Assembly (NCBI GenBank): GCA_964035015.1
Contig: OZ036016.1
Coordinates: 1,948,830 to 2,012,829 of the forward strand
Direction of reading: 5' to 3'
Source of the DNA: Corallium rubrum
Taxonomy: Eukaryota; Cnidaria; Anthozoa; Scleralcyonacea; Coralliidae
DNA: 64,000 nucleotides
Every line of letters begins with the position of its first letter. Position 1 is the first letter of the stretch. The position numbers were made by a program, and so were the translations under genes. Below the pieces are notes generated by a model. That model had not been told where the DNA came from, ran no database searches, and saw only the letters and a program-made list of their open reading frames with translations. This document shows, piece by piece, positions 31,205 through 42,834 of this stretch.

Positions 31205-31470
31205 AAGGCCATGTTTACATGAAGTGGATTGAGTGTTCAAGTCAAATCTCGCATGTTGTTTCTCCTTGTTGTGTTTACATGAAGAAGATTGAAAGTTTTC
31301 GATCTGATCGAAACAAATGGCTGAAGTCAGTCAATCAACGCAGTGGAGTGGATTGACTTGAGATTAAAGCTTGAATCGGCTTGAATGTCTTCAAACAGAT
31401 TCATCTAAACCCGCTTTGACTTGAAAATGACTTGATAAACATGAGTATATTCACACTGTGTCGTACAACA
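31205..31470. repeat. half copy of the 24.2 kb foldback family
   Basis: TTTACATGAAG, GTTTCTCCTTG and TTTCGATCTGATCGAAAC blocks match 24165-24300 in order. Confidence 0.65.
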
Positions 31471-31479
31471 TGGCGGACA

Positions 31480-33430
31480 TTGAGGACAGCACAGAAAATA
31501 GTGTTTCAAAACCGAAAGTACGTGTTCCAATTCCAAACAGATTGGATTTTCCATGTAAACATCTGCCATATTAACTTAATTGACGTTTTTCGGATCCGAA
31601 AAGACTGTGAATCCCCTAAGTGAAGGTCAAAACTAAATGCAGTCCACTCCGTACAGCCCAGTCGTGTGAACGGTCTGTAATTTAGTATCCATAGCAAGAC
31701 TTTAGCCAAGTGGGGGGGGGTGGGGGGGGAGGGGGGGGAGTGCCATATTAATCTCGATGCTAATTTGTACATGTGCCAACTTCCATTTCTAGATAAGCGG
31801 AATATTGTATTTGTTATTGCGAATTGAATAACATTCCTGTTACCACGCTTTTAACTCGCTGAAGTTTTGATAATCTGACAGTAGGACAGAACTGTGTTGG
31901 TAAGTACCGAACAGTTGATACAATAGTAGATGTATACTGTATAGCTTTTCCCAAAACTTTCTCGAGAAAGGTAACTCGGTTTGGCATATGTTATTTTGTA
32001 TACGACCTGTCTGTTTATACTTTAATAAACGCTGATATGACTTGCCGACTCTACTGCCTTTCGACGACGTTATTTGCCGAAAAACGTCGTCGAAACTACT
32101 GGCTTTATAAAGGCCGAAGAAGCCCATTTCGGTTTAAAACGGCTCGTAAAATTACTCGACGAAACACTGCTTTTTAATTCGAAGAAAGAACTTGTGAACT
32201 TGTGTTAATTAAGTTGACTTGTTGTTTTGGGCATTGCGGGAGGTTCGCAGTTTCTCACTATATACTAGTCGAGCGGGCAGGTTTTTCGTTAGAACTGTAT
32301 AGCTCGGCTTTCACCCTAACTTTGTTCTTTCAAAACGGCCTTTGTTAGAACTTTGATAACGAAGGAAAAGTTTGTACGAAGGTATAGTCAGAATTATTGA
32401 CACGGAATCAACAAGAAAACTCTCCAGAGTTCTTGCGGAGACGCCGAAACGGAACCCCAAGAATTTCATTCAAACTCATGTGACACTTCTAGTTGTCCTC
32501 GTCAGAAATAGTTTATATCAAGTTAAGAGCCTTTGTTTCGAACTTACGTTGGATTTCTGTTAAGTGACTTAAGGAAAGACGTTTCATTGTGAAGTAGATA
32601 TAAGGCGTCTTAAAATCTACGACGTTACTCTTACAAGAATTTCTAGTTACAAAACAAGAGAGAATGAATGATTTTTAGTCTTAAGAGTAATTTCAACATC
32701 GTCCTCGTTCTTTATACAAGGCCACTTAGAACAATTTCACGTCTTCAGGACGACGTCAACAATCAACTCTGCCAAAAGATGAGAACTGCTTAATTTATTT
32801 TATTAAATTGCTTAGTTGACTTCAATGTAGACACTACAATCATTTTAGCGGTACTGAAATGTTTTAGAAGTCATTAAACTAGCTTCAAATATCAAATATA
32901 CTAGCCAGTCAACGGCGACTTCTTTAAGGTAAAGCTGCCGGTCGTTATTTTAACATCTCTTATGTATATATTATTACTTCTGAAACGTTCAGCGAATGAA
33001 TGCTTCTGAAAATTAGTAGCTATATTGTCGATTCTTTTGGCTTGTAATTTAAGTTTATTTAATTATGCCTTATTCATTAAATAACTGTAGAAAGTACACT
33101 TATTGATAAACCTTTCCTTTGCTAACCGTGGCCTTGTTTATCACACCAAACTAGTAATTTCACGATTAGATGGACACTAGGCTTTAGTTTCGATTTCACG
33201 ATTTCGCCACCTCGCTGTGCTTTGAAGTACTGCAAATAAGATAACACAATCGACGTATACATTACCTTATATGGTGCGCGTTAGTATTTTGAATATTGAC
33301 TCTTGATATTAAAGGCGGCATACAACAGATCTTCATAACGTTGGCGTCAGTGCGGAGCCGTGGCGAGTCACGAGTTAGCAGTGATTTATAATCTGCCTGT
33401 GAATTCGTTTGGTAGTTAGTTGTATTGGTT
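31480..33430. other. intergenic DNA upstream of the Ly6/uPAR gene
   Basis: A G-run tract at 31711-31740 and a hairpin CGACGACGTT/AACGTCGTCG (32072-32101) occur. 32680-32765 resembles parts of 10.1-10.2 kb. 33437-33487 has three copies of TTAGAGTGAATTAGACTGCT. No ORF of note. Confidence 0.4.
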
Positions 33431-33513
33431 GTAGAGTGAATTAGACTGCTTTAGAGTGAATTAGACTGCTTTAGAGTGAATTAGACGGTCACTCTAAAAC
33501 AGTCTATAAAGCA

Positions 33514-34582
33514 GTCTCTCTTCTCTTCTCTTCTCTTCTCTTCTCTTCTCTTCTCTTCTCTTCTCTTCTCTTCTCTTCTCTTCTCTTCTCTTCTCTTCTC
33601 TTCTCTCTTCTCTCTTCTCTCTTCTCTCTTCTCTCTTCTCTCTTCTCTCTTCTCTCTTCTCTCTTCTCTCTTCTCTCTTCTCTCTTCTCTTCTCTTCTCT
33701 TCTCTTCTCTTCTCTTCTCTTCTCTTCTCTTCTCTTCTCTTCTTCTTCTTCTTCTTCTCTTCTCTTCTCTTCTTCTTCTTCTTCTTCTTCTTCTCTTCTC
33801 TTCTTCTCTCTTCTCTTCTCTTCTCTTCTCTTCTCTTCTCTTCTCTTCTCTTCTCTTCTCTTCTCTTCTCTTCTCTTCTCTTCTCTTCTCTTCTCTTCTC
33901 TTCTCTTCTCTTCTCTTCTCTTCTCTTCTCTTCTCTTCTCTTCTCTTCTCTTCTCTTCTCTTCTCTTCTCTTCTCTTCTCTTCTCTTCTCTTCTCTTCTC
34001 TTCTCTTCTCTTCTCTTCTCTTCTCTTCTCTTCTCTTCTCTTCTCTTCTCTTTCCGTTACGTTACATTTCGTTTCGTTGCGTTTCTTTTCCTATCGCTTA
34101 CTTTCCTTTCCTTTCATTTCATTTCCTTTCATTTCCTTCCTTTCCTTCCCTTCCTTCCTCCTTTCCTTCCTTCCTTCTTTCCTTCCTTCCTTCCTTCCTT
34201 CCTTCCTTCCTTCCTTCCTTCCTTCCTTCTTCCTTTCCTTCCTTCCTCTCTCCCTTCCTCTCTCCCTTCCTCTCTCCCTTCCTTCCTTCCTTCCTTCCTT
34301 CCTTCCTTCCTTCCTTCCTTCCTTCCTTCCTTCCTTCCTTCCTTCCTTCCTTCCTTCCTTCCTTCCTTCCTTCCTTCCTTCCTTCCTTCCTTCCTTCCTT
34401 CCTTCCTTCCTTCCTTCCTTTCCTTCCTTTCCCTTCCTTTCTATCCTTCCTTCCTTCCTCTCTTCCTTCCTCTCTCCCTTCCTCTCTCCCTTCCTCTCTC
34501 CCTTCCTTCCTTCCTTCCTTCCTTCCTTCCTTCCTTCCTTCCTTCCTTCCTTCCTTCCTTCCTTCCTTCCTTCCTTCCTTTA
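33514..34582. repeat. 1.07-kb polypyrimidine tract (TTCTC)n then (TTCC)n
   Basis: Almost pure C/T on this strand: (TTCTC)n with TTCTCTC and TTC variants to about 34050, a 30-bp interruption with some G and A, then (CTTTC)n and (CCTT)n to 34582. It ends about 100 bp before the signal-peptide exon of the Ly6/uPAR gene. Mirror-symmetric purine/pyrimidine tracts of this sort can form triplex DNA. Confidence 0.96.
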
Positions 34583-34680
34583 TTCGTTACAGTTTGTTAA
34601 TTCGTTTGTGTTTTTTTGTTCGTTAGTTCGGTGTGGGTTTAAATTAATCAATTTAAATCTTATTCAACTTCTAATTTTAG

Positions 34681-34741
34681 ACAACATCTTGAAATATGAA
34701 ATTTATTCTCTGCTGTGTCCTTCTTTGCATTTTCGCTGAAG
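34681..34741 (+). CDS. Ly6/uPAR-like gene exon 1 (signal peptide)
   Basis: Acceptor-like CTTCTAATTTTAG (to 34680) precedes the exon, implying an upstream untranslated exon. ATG at 34696 encodes MKFILCCVLLCIFAE; donor GTAAGA at 34742. Phase 1. Confidence 0.78.
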
Positions 34742-37414
34742 GTAAGACGTCGTTTATATGAAATTTTCAGTGAATACTCTTGGCATACTCTGCTGTTACA
34801 GTTATCGAACCAAAAATATACGAGTTCTTCACTTCAAGTGCCTCTGACACGAAAATTAAGTTTCCATTTATTTGATAGAACATCTAAAATGGCAAAGTAA
34901 CATCTTTTGCAGTTTTTGGTTTCCTTGCTTCGTTATTGAGAAATTTCAGTTTGTTTGATATGCAAATGTCACATGTTGTCAGGTGCGTGGCGACTCTGTG
35001 TGTGTGTGTGTTGGGGGGAGGGGGGTGCAATACACCCCCCCCCCCCCAATAATTCTAAATATCAAATAGTTGGTCAAACGAGGAATTGCTGCTGCTGATT
35101 ACCACTGTAATTGTTAAACCTGTTTTCCGCTTTATTGCTTACTTTTAGATTAACATTCAGAACACTTTCAGAGTTTCAGTGACTTTTGATTGTTTCCATA
35201 AAAATAAAAAGTTCTGTCTTGTCTTGTCTTGTTTTGCCCAGCTCCTAAATACCCGTTTATACATTACAAGTTTTTCGATCAATTCTCGCCTTTTTTACAC
35301 TGTCTCTGATATGAAAATTTTCATTTATCATTGCAAAACGTTGGTCATTATCACATTACCAGAAATTTGGGACAAGATGGTGGCGCGCGTGCGTATTAAG
35401 GACCATAATAATGGCGATTCTCAACAGTAAATAATAAGGAGAGCACATAATAATTCAAATTTTTCTTAAACGGTGACATATTTCTTCTTTGTCCGACTCC
35501 ATCTGACTTCAGCATGGACTAAGGAACAGTTATAACTAAAAAACATTTGCTTACTTCGACGACAAAGTACTTCCCTAGCTCGTCTTATTTTTGCGCAATG
35601 AAAGGGCCACTATCCATAGTGTTGGCCATAGTAATCTTTGTAAACAGGTGCTAGAAATTGGCCAAATTGACCAACAACGTTACGGTCGATGCGAAGTGCC
35701 CGATTCGCGGTGCATTCGGCATGAGTCAGTCTACTTCGAGAGCAGATAAAAGTCCTCATTTGTCCTTAGCATAGTACTTCCAAAAGCGTTTGAACTTGCT
35801 TGGTTTCACAGTCCTTGTGGTCGTTTACAAGTTGTTTATACGGATATATATACATGCACCATTTAGGCAAATTCAAAGAACTCAATGATCTGAATAATGA
35901 GAAACACTAGAATACAATAGAAATTCTAGAATACATAATTATATTATTAGGCGAATATAGCCGCTAACCGAGAGCAGCGGCACAAATGACCCTAATTTCT
36001 GGTGATGATATGACATCCCCCCAATCGTGATTCCTTCGCCGCGTCCCTGCACAAAATCACTTGAAATTCTACGTGTTGGGTGTTGTGCATGTGAGGAACA
36101 CACGCACACGGTTCCTTCGAATTATATTTGGTTTGGTAATATAACTCATTATGCACATGTGACGTCAATATGTTTAATTTGCATATCAAACAAACTGAAA
36201 TATCTCAAGAACCACCCGTTCCGCACGTTGTATCTAATAAACTACTAGACATTATATACACATTGTATCCAGTAAGTTACTGGAAATTGTTTAATTGTAA
36301 GATGCGCCAATTAACGGATTAAAACTCACTGCGCATCCCACAATCTTTGCCAAGAACTGTTGACCCTAAATTACAAACACTATTAGGGGGGTTGGTCGGG
36401 GAGGTGGAGACTAAAAAAAACCCCCGACACTTTTCAAGTTAGGGTTAGGGTTACCCCTGGGAAATGCACATTTTTGAGGGTTAGGGTTCGGGGGTTCGGG
36501 GGGGGGGAAGGGTTTCATTAATAACCTCTTTATTAAACAATTTCCAGTAACTTACTGGATACAATGTGTATATAATGTCTAGTAGTTCATTAGGTACAAC
36601 GTTCGGATCGGCTGCAAGAACGAAGCGAGGAAGCTAAAAACTGCAAAAATGTTACTCTATCATTTTAAGTGTTCTTTCAAATAAGACAAACTTAATTTTC
36701 GTCTCATAAGCATATAGTTTCAAGTTTTCTATTAAAATTACTACAGGGTGACATCGAAATGATTTTTGTTATATATTTTTTTCCACAGTCCATGGCCTGG
36801 ATAAGATAACGTGTTCAACATGTGTTAAAGCGAAAAAGGATTCGTGTACAAAAACCGCGACGTGTGAAAATGAGAATACCCATTGTTTGGCCATTCACTG
36901 GGCCGCTACTCAGACCGGAACGACCTCAGACTCGTATACGATGCGGTGTGCGACCGGCGACGAGTGTTCCACTTCGGGATTAGCCGCGATCTGCCCGGAC
37001 AAAGACAAGTGCGAGGCCAAATGTTGCGCGATATCCAAGTGCGACCCGTTCGAAAAACCGCGGGATTTTGTACATACCGCTGACCGCAGTTTTCGCTGTT
37101 ACCAGTGCACCGCCGACAATCTGAAGAGTTGCATGACGGAGCAGAGATGCGACGACGATCAGAACGCGTGCGTGTCGCTTTTGCTTCAGGGTGGCAACGA
37201 GGACAAGGCCTACACGAAGCGGTGCGCCCGCAAGGACGAGTGCGTGCAGAGTGAATTGGACAGGCTGTGCGGGTATGAGACGGATCAGTCGCGAAGGAAG
37301 ACCTGTATTTCGTCGTGTTGTTTTGATGAACTGTGTAACGAGGCCTCAATGAAGAGAGTGTCACTTGTTTTCCTTGCAACCCTCGTTGCCTTTTGCCTGG
37401 TGATCTTTAGTTAG
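34696..37414 (+). CDS. GPI-anchored protein with two Ly6/uPAR domains
   Basis: Joining 34696-34741 and 36789-37414 gives 223 aa. Residues 1-15 are a hydrophobic signal peptide. LU domain 1 (about 22-101) begins TCSTC and ends KCCAISKCD; LU domain 2 (about 117-199) begins FRCYQC and ends SCCFDELCN. Each has 12 cysteines, the ten typical of the three-finger fold plus one extra pair at equivalent places. Residues 206-223 are a hydrophobic C-terminus without a charged tail, as in GPI signals; candidate attachment site near Asn199-Ser202. Such proteins sit on the outer cell surface and modulate receptors or adhesion; the ligand is unknown. Both domains lie in one exon, so their duplication needed no new intron. 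Confidence 0.85.
34845..36130. other. Ly6 intron, repeat remnants
   Basis: 34850-34985 (AAGTTTCCATTTATTTGATA, CAGTTTGTTTGATATGCAAA) is a diverged arm of the foldback family at 59.1-59.6 kb. A C-run lies at 35030-35048. 35400-36130 shows nothing definite. Confidence 0.45.
36213..36614. mobile_element. 402-bp TIR element nested in an older repeat
   Basis: Near-perfect inverted arms (ACTACTAGACATTATATACA outward to ACGTTGTA) at 36221-36296 and 36534-36606. CAAGAAC occurs on both sides (36206-36212 and 36615-36621). Joining the flanks gives ATATCTCAAGAACGAAG, as in the intact relative at 59.49 kb. The centre has TTAGGG-like runs and G-runs. Confidence 0.75.
36789..37414 (+). CDS. Ly6/uPAR-like gene exon 2 (both LU domains, GPI tail)
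   Basis: Acceptor TTTTTTCCACAG (to 36788), open to TAG at 37412. It is markedly more GC-rich than its surroundings and has cysteine periodicity matching two LU domains. Confidence 0.85.
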
Positions 37415-37586
37415 ATCAGACTATGACTTTAGGTAAAGGTATATATGCATAAGATTCAATGCTATTTAAATGAAGCCAAAAAAATTGGTCTCATTTGAAA
37501 GAACTCCGTAAAGTGCTTATGGAACGAAATTTTATTTCAGTTTTTTAAGATTGTATTTAGAAGAACACCTAAGATAATGAAAAATG
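37415..37586 (+). other. probable 3' UTR of the Ly6-like gene
   Basis: It follows the stop codon directly. No consensus AATAAA is visible before the next transposon at 37595, so the polyadenylation site is unresolved. Confidence 0.3.
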
Positions 37587-37594
37587 GCTTTTAC

Positions 37595-38643
37595 CAGGCT
37601 TCGAAATAAGTGCCGGTCACCGGTCACTGACCGGTAACATTTTACAGTTTGACCGGCAAATACCATCGCTTGGCGGACATGCATGACCGGTGAATTTTTG
37701 AATCCAAGTGAGAGCGAATGTGTCAAATTGTAATACGATATGCTGGCGTTGTGGCGTTGTGCCTAAAGCGTGCTTAAACAATGTTCATATACAAATATAA
37801 TTCATAATCTATATTATAATACCTTTATCTGTCTGCCGTGTGCGTGTTTGTTTGTCTCACCGTCGTTACCTAAAAACTCGAAAACGGTTACGCCGTTGGC
37901 CCGTTGTATATTATTGTTTCTAAACTCACGAGTCACGCGAACGACGAGCGCAAATAAGTATAACTAGAAGTTTTTATCAAAAGTGAAGTGCTGCGAGTTT
38001 CTACCATTTGCTATTTAACAGTAAAATACTTGTTATCGTCCGAAGCATTTTCAATTAAAGAGCTTAAGCATGCGACGTTTTCCTCAACATGGACGTCACG
38101 CGTATAAAACCGAGCCATTAAAGTGTGATGGCGTCAGCACTCTTGCTTGAAGTGAAGAACGGCAAACTATGCAGTTTTAGGTTGTTGATTTGCAGCAATA
38201 ACGGCTGTAAGAATAGAACAAAGACTCGTATAAATACACTGTCTGCCCCTCGAAATGTCGCTAAGCATTTTGTGGCCTTGATATATACTTTCAGCAACAT
38301 ATAGAGTTGTGTTTGATATAATAGTGTAGTATAAAAATACACTTACTCTCTTTAATAAATCAATATATTCCAGCGCCAAACAATGCCAACTTGCCCACAA
38401 TTTAATAATGCCTGCCGCTGATCGGTGGACATTGCGTATACCGAAGATCATCGCCCACGAAATCCTAAGAATCGAGTTTATGAACGCATATAAACTCGGC
38501 CCAGACCTCGTCAAGATTAGTGAGCTGCTCGCCTTACGGCTCGCAACTAAAAATGACCGGTAAAAATTCCGCTGTGACCGGCAAATTTATTGAGCCGCCG
38601 GTCATAGTGACCGGTATACGTTTCAAATTTATTTCGAAGCCTG
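37595..38643. mobile_element. hAT-like MITE (CAGGCTTCGAAATAA) split by an insertion
   Basis: An exact 8-bp duplication GCTTTTAC borders it (37587-37594, 38644-38651). Ends CAGGCTTCGAAATAAGTGCC and TTATTTCGAAGCCTG. Repeated ACCGGTCA/TGACCGGT blocks lie just inside both ends. The middle (37967-38544) is a second element; the same family uninterrupted is at 45261-45675. Confidence 0.88.
37967..38544. mobile_element. 578-bp insertion inside the CAGGCTTCG MITE
   Basis: AACTA is present on both sides (37962-37966, 38545-38549) but once in the 45.58 kb empty copy. Most of the insert is the inverse of 12191-12771. Its last 100 bp (ACTCGGCCCAGACCTCGTC...CTTACGGCTCGC) is not present there. Confidence 0.8.
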
Positions 38644-38689
38644 GCTTTTACATGCCTTTCAACTCTTATCCCATTCTTGAGCTCAGGTG

Positions 38690-39640
38690 AGGTAATACGG
38701 TTTTTCTTCAACTTGCAAGTTGAATAGCGTTATTGTCCTGACTTGTATATAACTGGACCGCTTGCTCCTACTATCTTTGAGTAATGAAAAGGGTGCCCAT
38801 TTGAACGTGGCGTCAAATGGCGAATTTGAGTCCTTCTGCTCATGGTAGACAACACTGACCGCGATTTTGACTGGATTACAGACGCAGGCTTTATAAAATA
38901 TCCCGTGAAAATGAAGAAAAAAATCCTTGACTCGCTGATATTTTCAAAGATAAACACAACAAATCTTTTTTGAAAGGCTAGTTAAAAAGGTACTTTTCGA
39001 AAAGGATTTAATAAGCTTACTGTTGTAAAACATCAGTATTTCTCGTTGTAAAACATATAACAAATCTTGCGAAAAATTCTGTCCTTATGTTGAAATGTTC
39101 CAGTGAGTTTGAAATCTGAACCCAGAAGGGCCAGTGAAGGCAAGCAAATACGAAGTAAACATAACTGTTAAGCTTATTAAAACTTAAACCCGAAACGTCA
39201 ATAATATACTGAAAAACGTACGATGTAAAACATTTATTTTGTATTTCGACAGATTACATTGAAAGTTTTAACTGCACTTACTATAAGCTGGTGTTCTCCA
39301 GGTGTCACTAGTTGCCAACAACGGAGCGTAAAAATATATTAAACTGAAAAAAACATGGCCAGTTTAGATCAATTTTCAAACAGAGAAAAAGATTTTTTCC
39401 CAAAAGAACATCATAAAACGCCTACAGATCAGTGTCAAGCACTGGTCAGTGGCTGCTCCCATGAGCAGAAAGACTCAAATTCGCCATTTGACGCCATGTC
39501 CAAATGGCCACACTTTTTTGGCAAGAGCAAGCGGTCCAGTTATATACAGGTCAGTGGTTGTTGCGCGTATTACCATCCACCTTAAACATTACCACGCAAC
39601 AACCACACAACAATGATTTTGTTGCAAGTTGAAAAAAATT
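38690..39640. mobile_element. foldback element with TATATAACTGGACCGCTTGC arms
   Basis: 38735-38840 (GTATATAACTGGACCGCTTG, GTCAAATGGCGAATTTGAGT) is complementary to 39425-39560. Nested at 39575-39735 is another palindrome whose arms read ACAACAATGATTTTGTTGCA and its complement. Confidence 0.75.
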
Positions 39641-39809
39641 GTTGAAGAAAGTAGACTCCAGTTCTACTTGCTGCAACATGCTGATTCAACTTACAACAAA
39701 ATCATTGTTGCGTGACAATGTTTAAGGTGTGTGGTAATACGTGCAACAAGGCTATTCAACTTGCAACGCAACAATGTTGCAGCAATTTGTTGCTCGTATT
39801 TCTTCACCT

Positions 39810-39960
39810 TTATGTAATAGTTCAAATATTAGATGGAGGACTTTACCGGGATTTCAAAGTCCGAGTGCTTTTTGAAAAGGCGAGCCTTTTTAATGCACGA
39901 GGGCTTTGTAATCCCGGTAAAGTCCGACGTCGAGTATTTGAACTGACTTCTCAAACTCAA
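39810..39960. repeat. short foldback
   Basis: GTTCAAATATT..GGACTTTACCGGGATT faces AATCCCGGTAAAGTCC..AGTATTTGAAC; centre near 39890. Confidence 0.75.
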
Positions 39961-40131
39961 AACTCCGAAGATACCTCTGAAACGTTCTGAAACGTAATAT
40001 AATTTGCCTTATTTCAAAGTACTAGTAACTAGTACTTTTCCTCCGATTTCAAAGCACTGATTAAACATTAATTTCTTTTGTTTTTGGTTCATGAATTATT
40101 AATGAGTTTGAGAATGGCTATGCAATTTGAG

Positions 40132-40325
40132 CAATGACGTCACACGTATGTGGGAGAAAGCGGAAAATCAGTCATATCTTTGGATTGGTTTAACTACACG
40201 ACACCACACATTGCACATGTAATAAGACCATACCCCAAGGAAAAGTTTGATTCCGTTTAGTCAAACAAATCCAGAGATATGACCGATTTTCCACTTTCTC
40301 TCACATACCATGTGTAACGTCATCA
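40132..40325. mobile_element. MITE-like foldback
   Basis: ATGACGTCACACGTATGTG and AGAAAGCGGAAAATC at left face GATTTTCCACTTTCTC and CATACCATGTGTAACGTCAT at right. Confidence 0.7.
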
Positions 40326-40719
40326 TCTTAAGGTGGCTCTCTGGAGTTTCGTTTTTTTCACATGGTTTCTTACATACAGACATAAGCCCCATTTACACTA
40401 CGTTCAACTTTTGGTACGGCTCGGATAACAAAAGGTCCGCTATGCGTACATGTATCTGCGCCAAACGCACCACTGTGAGAATCTTGTCAAGATCTTGTGT
40501 GATCTTGGAAAATCTTGTAAGACCTTAAGAAAAATCTTATAAGATTTTTACACGTAGATCTTATAAGATTTTAGCGAGATCTTATAAGATAATTAAAGAG
40601 AGAGTATGACCAAAATAATTTTTTATCATGACTCACAAAAACTGCACGTTAAAAATACTTACCAGTTTATCAGCAATATTCCCCTGTCTCCGAAATGTTT
40701 CAGTGCAAAACTTTGTCGG

Positions 40720-42130
40720 AAATATAGAATTTAACGGCTGACTGCAGGAAGATATATCCCAATGGCCAATAATATGGCTGTTGAGCCGGACACCGCGGGT
40801 CTAAATACCGGCCCTAAATCATCTGTAGGTTTGTGCCATTTTGGAAACTTATACCGTTAGATAGAGCGTTAAACTCTGTTCAACAAATGTGCATTAAAAA
40901 AAATCGTAGCAACGGAGAAAAATCTATTTGAACTGAGATGAGCGCCAAATATCAAATGGCAATTATTGGGTCAAACCGTGACGCAATCATATTTAAACTT
41001 GTATCCGCCAGCTGATTCCCTGAATCGTCTGTAGGCTTGTGCCATTCACGAAACTTGTACAGTTAGATAGTGTTAAATATTCTACAACATATGTGAATTA
41101 GAAAAAATCGTATAGAATATAACCCTGAAAGGTCCTGAAAAATCATAGTGTTTTAGTCAAAAACTTGGAAGTATTTAACGGCTAACAGCCGTATTGGGAT
41201 ATATCTTCATTGCAGTTGAGCCACCGGATACCGCGTGTTTAAAGTATACCCCTGAATCGTCTGTAGGTTTGTGCCATTCACGAAACTTCTACAGTTATAT
41301 AGAGCGTTAAATTCTGTACAACATATGTGAATTAGAGAACATTGTATAGAATAACAACGGAGAAAAGGCTATTTGAACTGACATGAGCGCAAATATCGAA
41401 TTGCATTATTTACGCTATTTATTGACCTACGGTCAAACGCGGTCATATTTAAAGTAAATCAATCGTCTGTAGGTTTGTGCCACTTGGGAAACTTGTACGG
41501 TTAGATAGAGCGTTAAATTTTGTACAACATATGTGAATTAGAGAACATGGTATAGAATAACAACGGAGAAAAGGCTATTTGAACTGACATGAGCGCAAAT
41601 ATCAAATTGCATTATTACGCTATTTACTTGGCGTACGGTCAAACGCGGTCATACTCATATTTAAAGTAAATCAATCGTCTGTGGGTTTGTGCCATTTGGG
41701 AAACTTGCACGGTTAGATAGAGCGTTAAATTATGTACAACATATGTGAATTAAAACTCAAATCGTATAGAATAGCAACATATGTGAATTAAAACTCAAAT
41801 CGTATAGAATAGCAACGGAGAAAAATATATTTGAACTGAGATGAGCGCAAATATCAAATTGCATTATTACGCTATTTACTTGGCGTAATGTCGAACGCGG
41901 TCATATTTAAAGAAAATCAATCGTCTGTAGGTTTGTGCCATTTGGGAAACTTGTACGGTTAGATAGAGCGTTAAATTCTGTACAATATATGTGAATTAGA
42001 ACAAATCGTATAGAATAGCAACGGAGAAAAATCTATTTGAACTGAGATGAGCGCAAATATCAAATTGCAATTATTATTATGCAATTTGATATTTGCACTC
42101 GTCTCAGTTCAAATAGATTCTTCTCTTGGC
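40720..42130. repeat. tandem satellite, ~206-bp monomer, six copies
   Basis: The block TCGTCTGTAGGTTTGTGCCA recurs at about 40819, 41025, 41257, 41463, 41675 and 41921, each followed by AAACTTGTACGGTTAGATAG and ACATATGTGAATTAG. Spacing is 206, 232, 206, 212 and 246 bp; the last interval contains an internal 42-bp duplication (41734-41812). The array ends in a hairpin at 42025-42120. Later copies are more alike, suggesting growth at the right side. Confidence 0.88.
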
Positions 42131-42134
42131 GTAC

Positions 42135-42830
42135 GGTCAAACGCAATCATTTTAAAGTCTCCCTGAATCATACTACTCCAATCATACAGCATTGCAATTG
42201 ACTTTCTTCGAAAATAATGTTGTTCTTCGTCTCGCTCCGTAGTTCATACAACATGGCGAGGAAATATAAACAGTCACACTACTGCACACATTACAGGTCA
42301 GCGGTTACACCAAAAAGTTAACCCACACACACACACACAACACGATAGCAATATATCTGCGCGTTGCGCAGATACAAAAATGGTATACGTACCAATTTTA
42401 CCCGTGCTTGGACTAATTATTAGGAATTGGATTTCCCCCTACCCCCCTACCCCCCCCCCCCACCCCCAATGTGTCAGCTACTGGACACTCATAATTCTTT
42501 TTTGCTTATTTACAAGATCCGAGCACGGATAAAATTGGTATGGCTAACAATTTAACTATTTCATAATTATGTCTATTGAACTGCAGGCGAACAACTACAC
42601 TGATATAATATTATTGTTAAATGATACTGATATATGTTGTTACCATGTTGTTACCGTTTAAAACTTGTTTCGCTGTTTTCGCCAATTTGTGACTAGTGAA
42701 TCTTCAAAATAATTCTACTTTGAATTCTGAAAACCAGTAGATGAATTCTCAGAAATAGTGTCAGATCAAACACTCCTCGTGTTTGATATATTTTAAATAT
42801 TTCTTAAAAAATATTACTTCTTAAATATCA
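42135..42830. other. intergenic DNA with C-run and GTGT tracts
   Basis: CACACA at 42326-42340, C-runs at 42436-42466, and an inverted CGTACCAATTTTACCCGTGC / GCACGGATAAAATTGGTA pair (42388 and 42521). No gene. Confidence 0.45.
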
Positions 42831-42834
42831 GTTG

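Noticed and set aside
34077..34739. 220-codon Pro/Ser/Phe/Leu frame upstream of the Ly6 gene
   Set aside because: Translation of (TTCC)n; it overlaps the real signal-peptide exon in a different frame.
36425..36500. telomere or chromosome end
   Set aside because: Only a few TTAGGG-like units inside a transposon; flanked by ordinary intron on both sides.
40720..42130. CRISPR-like repeat spacing
   Set aside because: Monomers are contiguous ~206-bp satellites in a metazoan genome, without short direct repeats and unique spacers.
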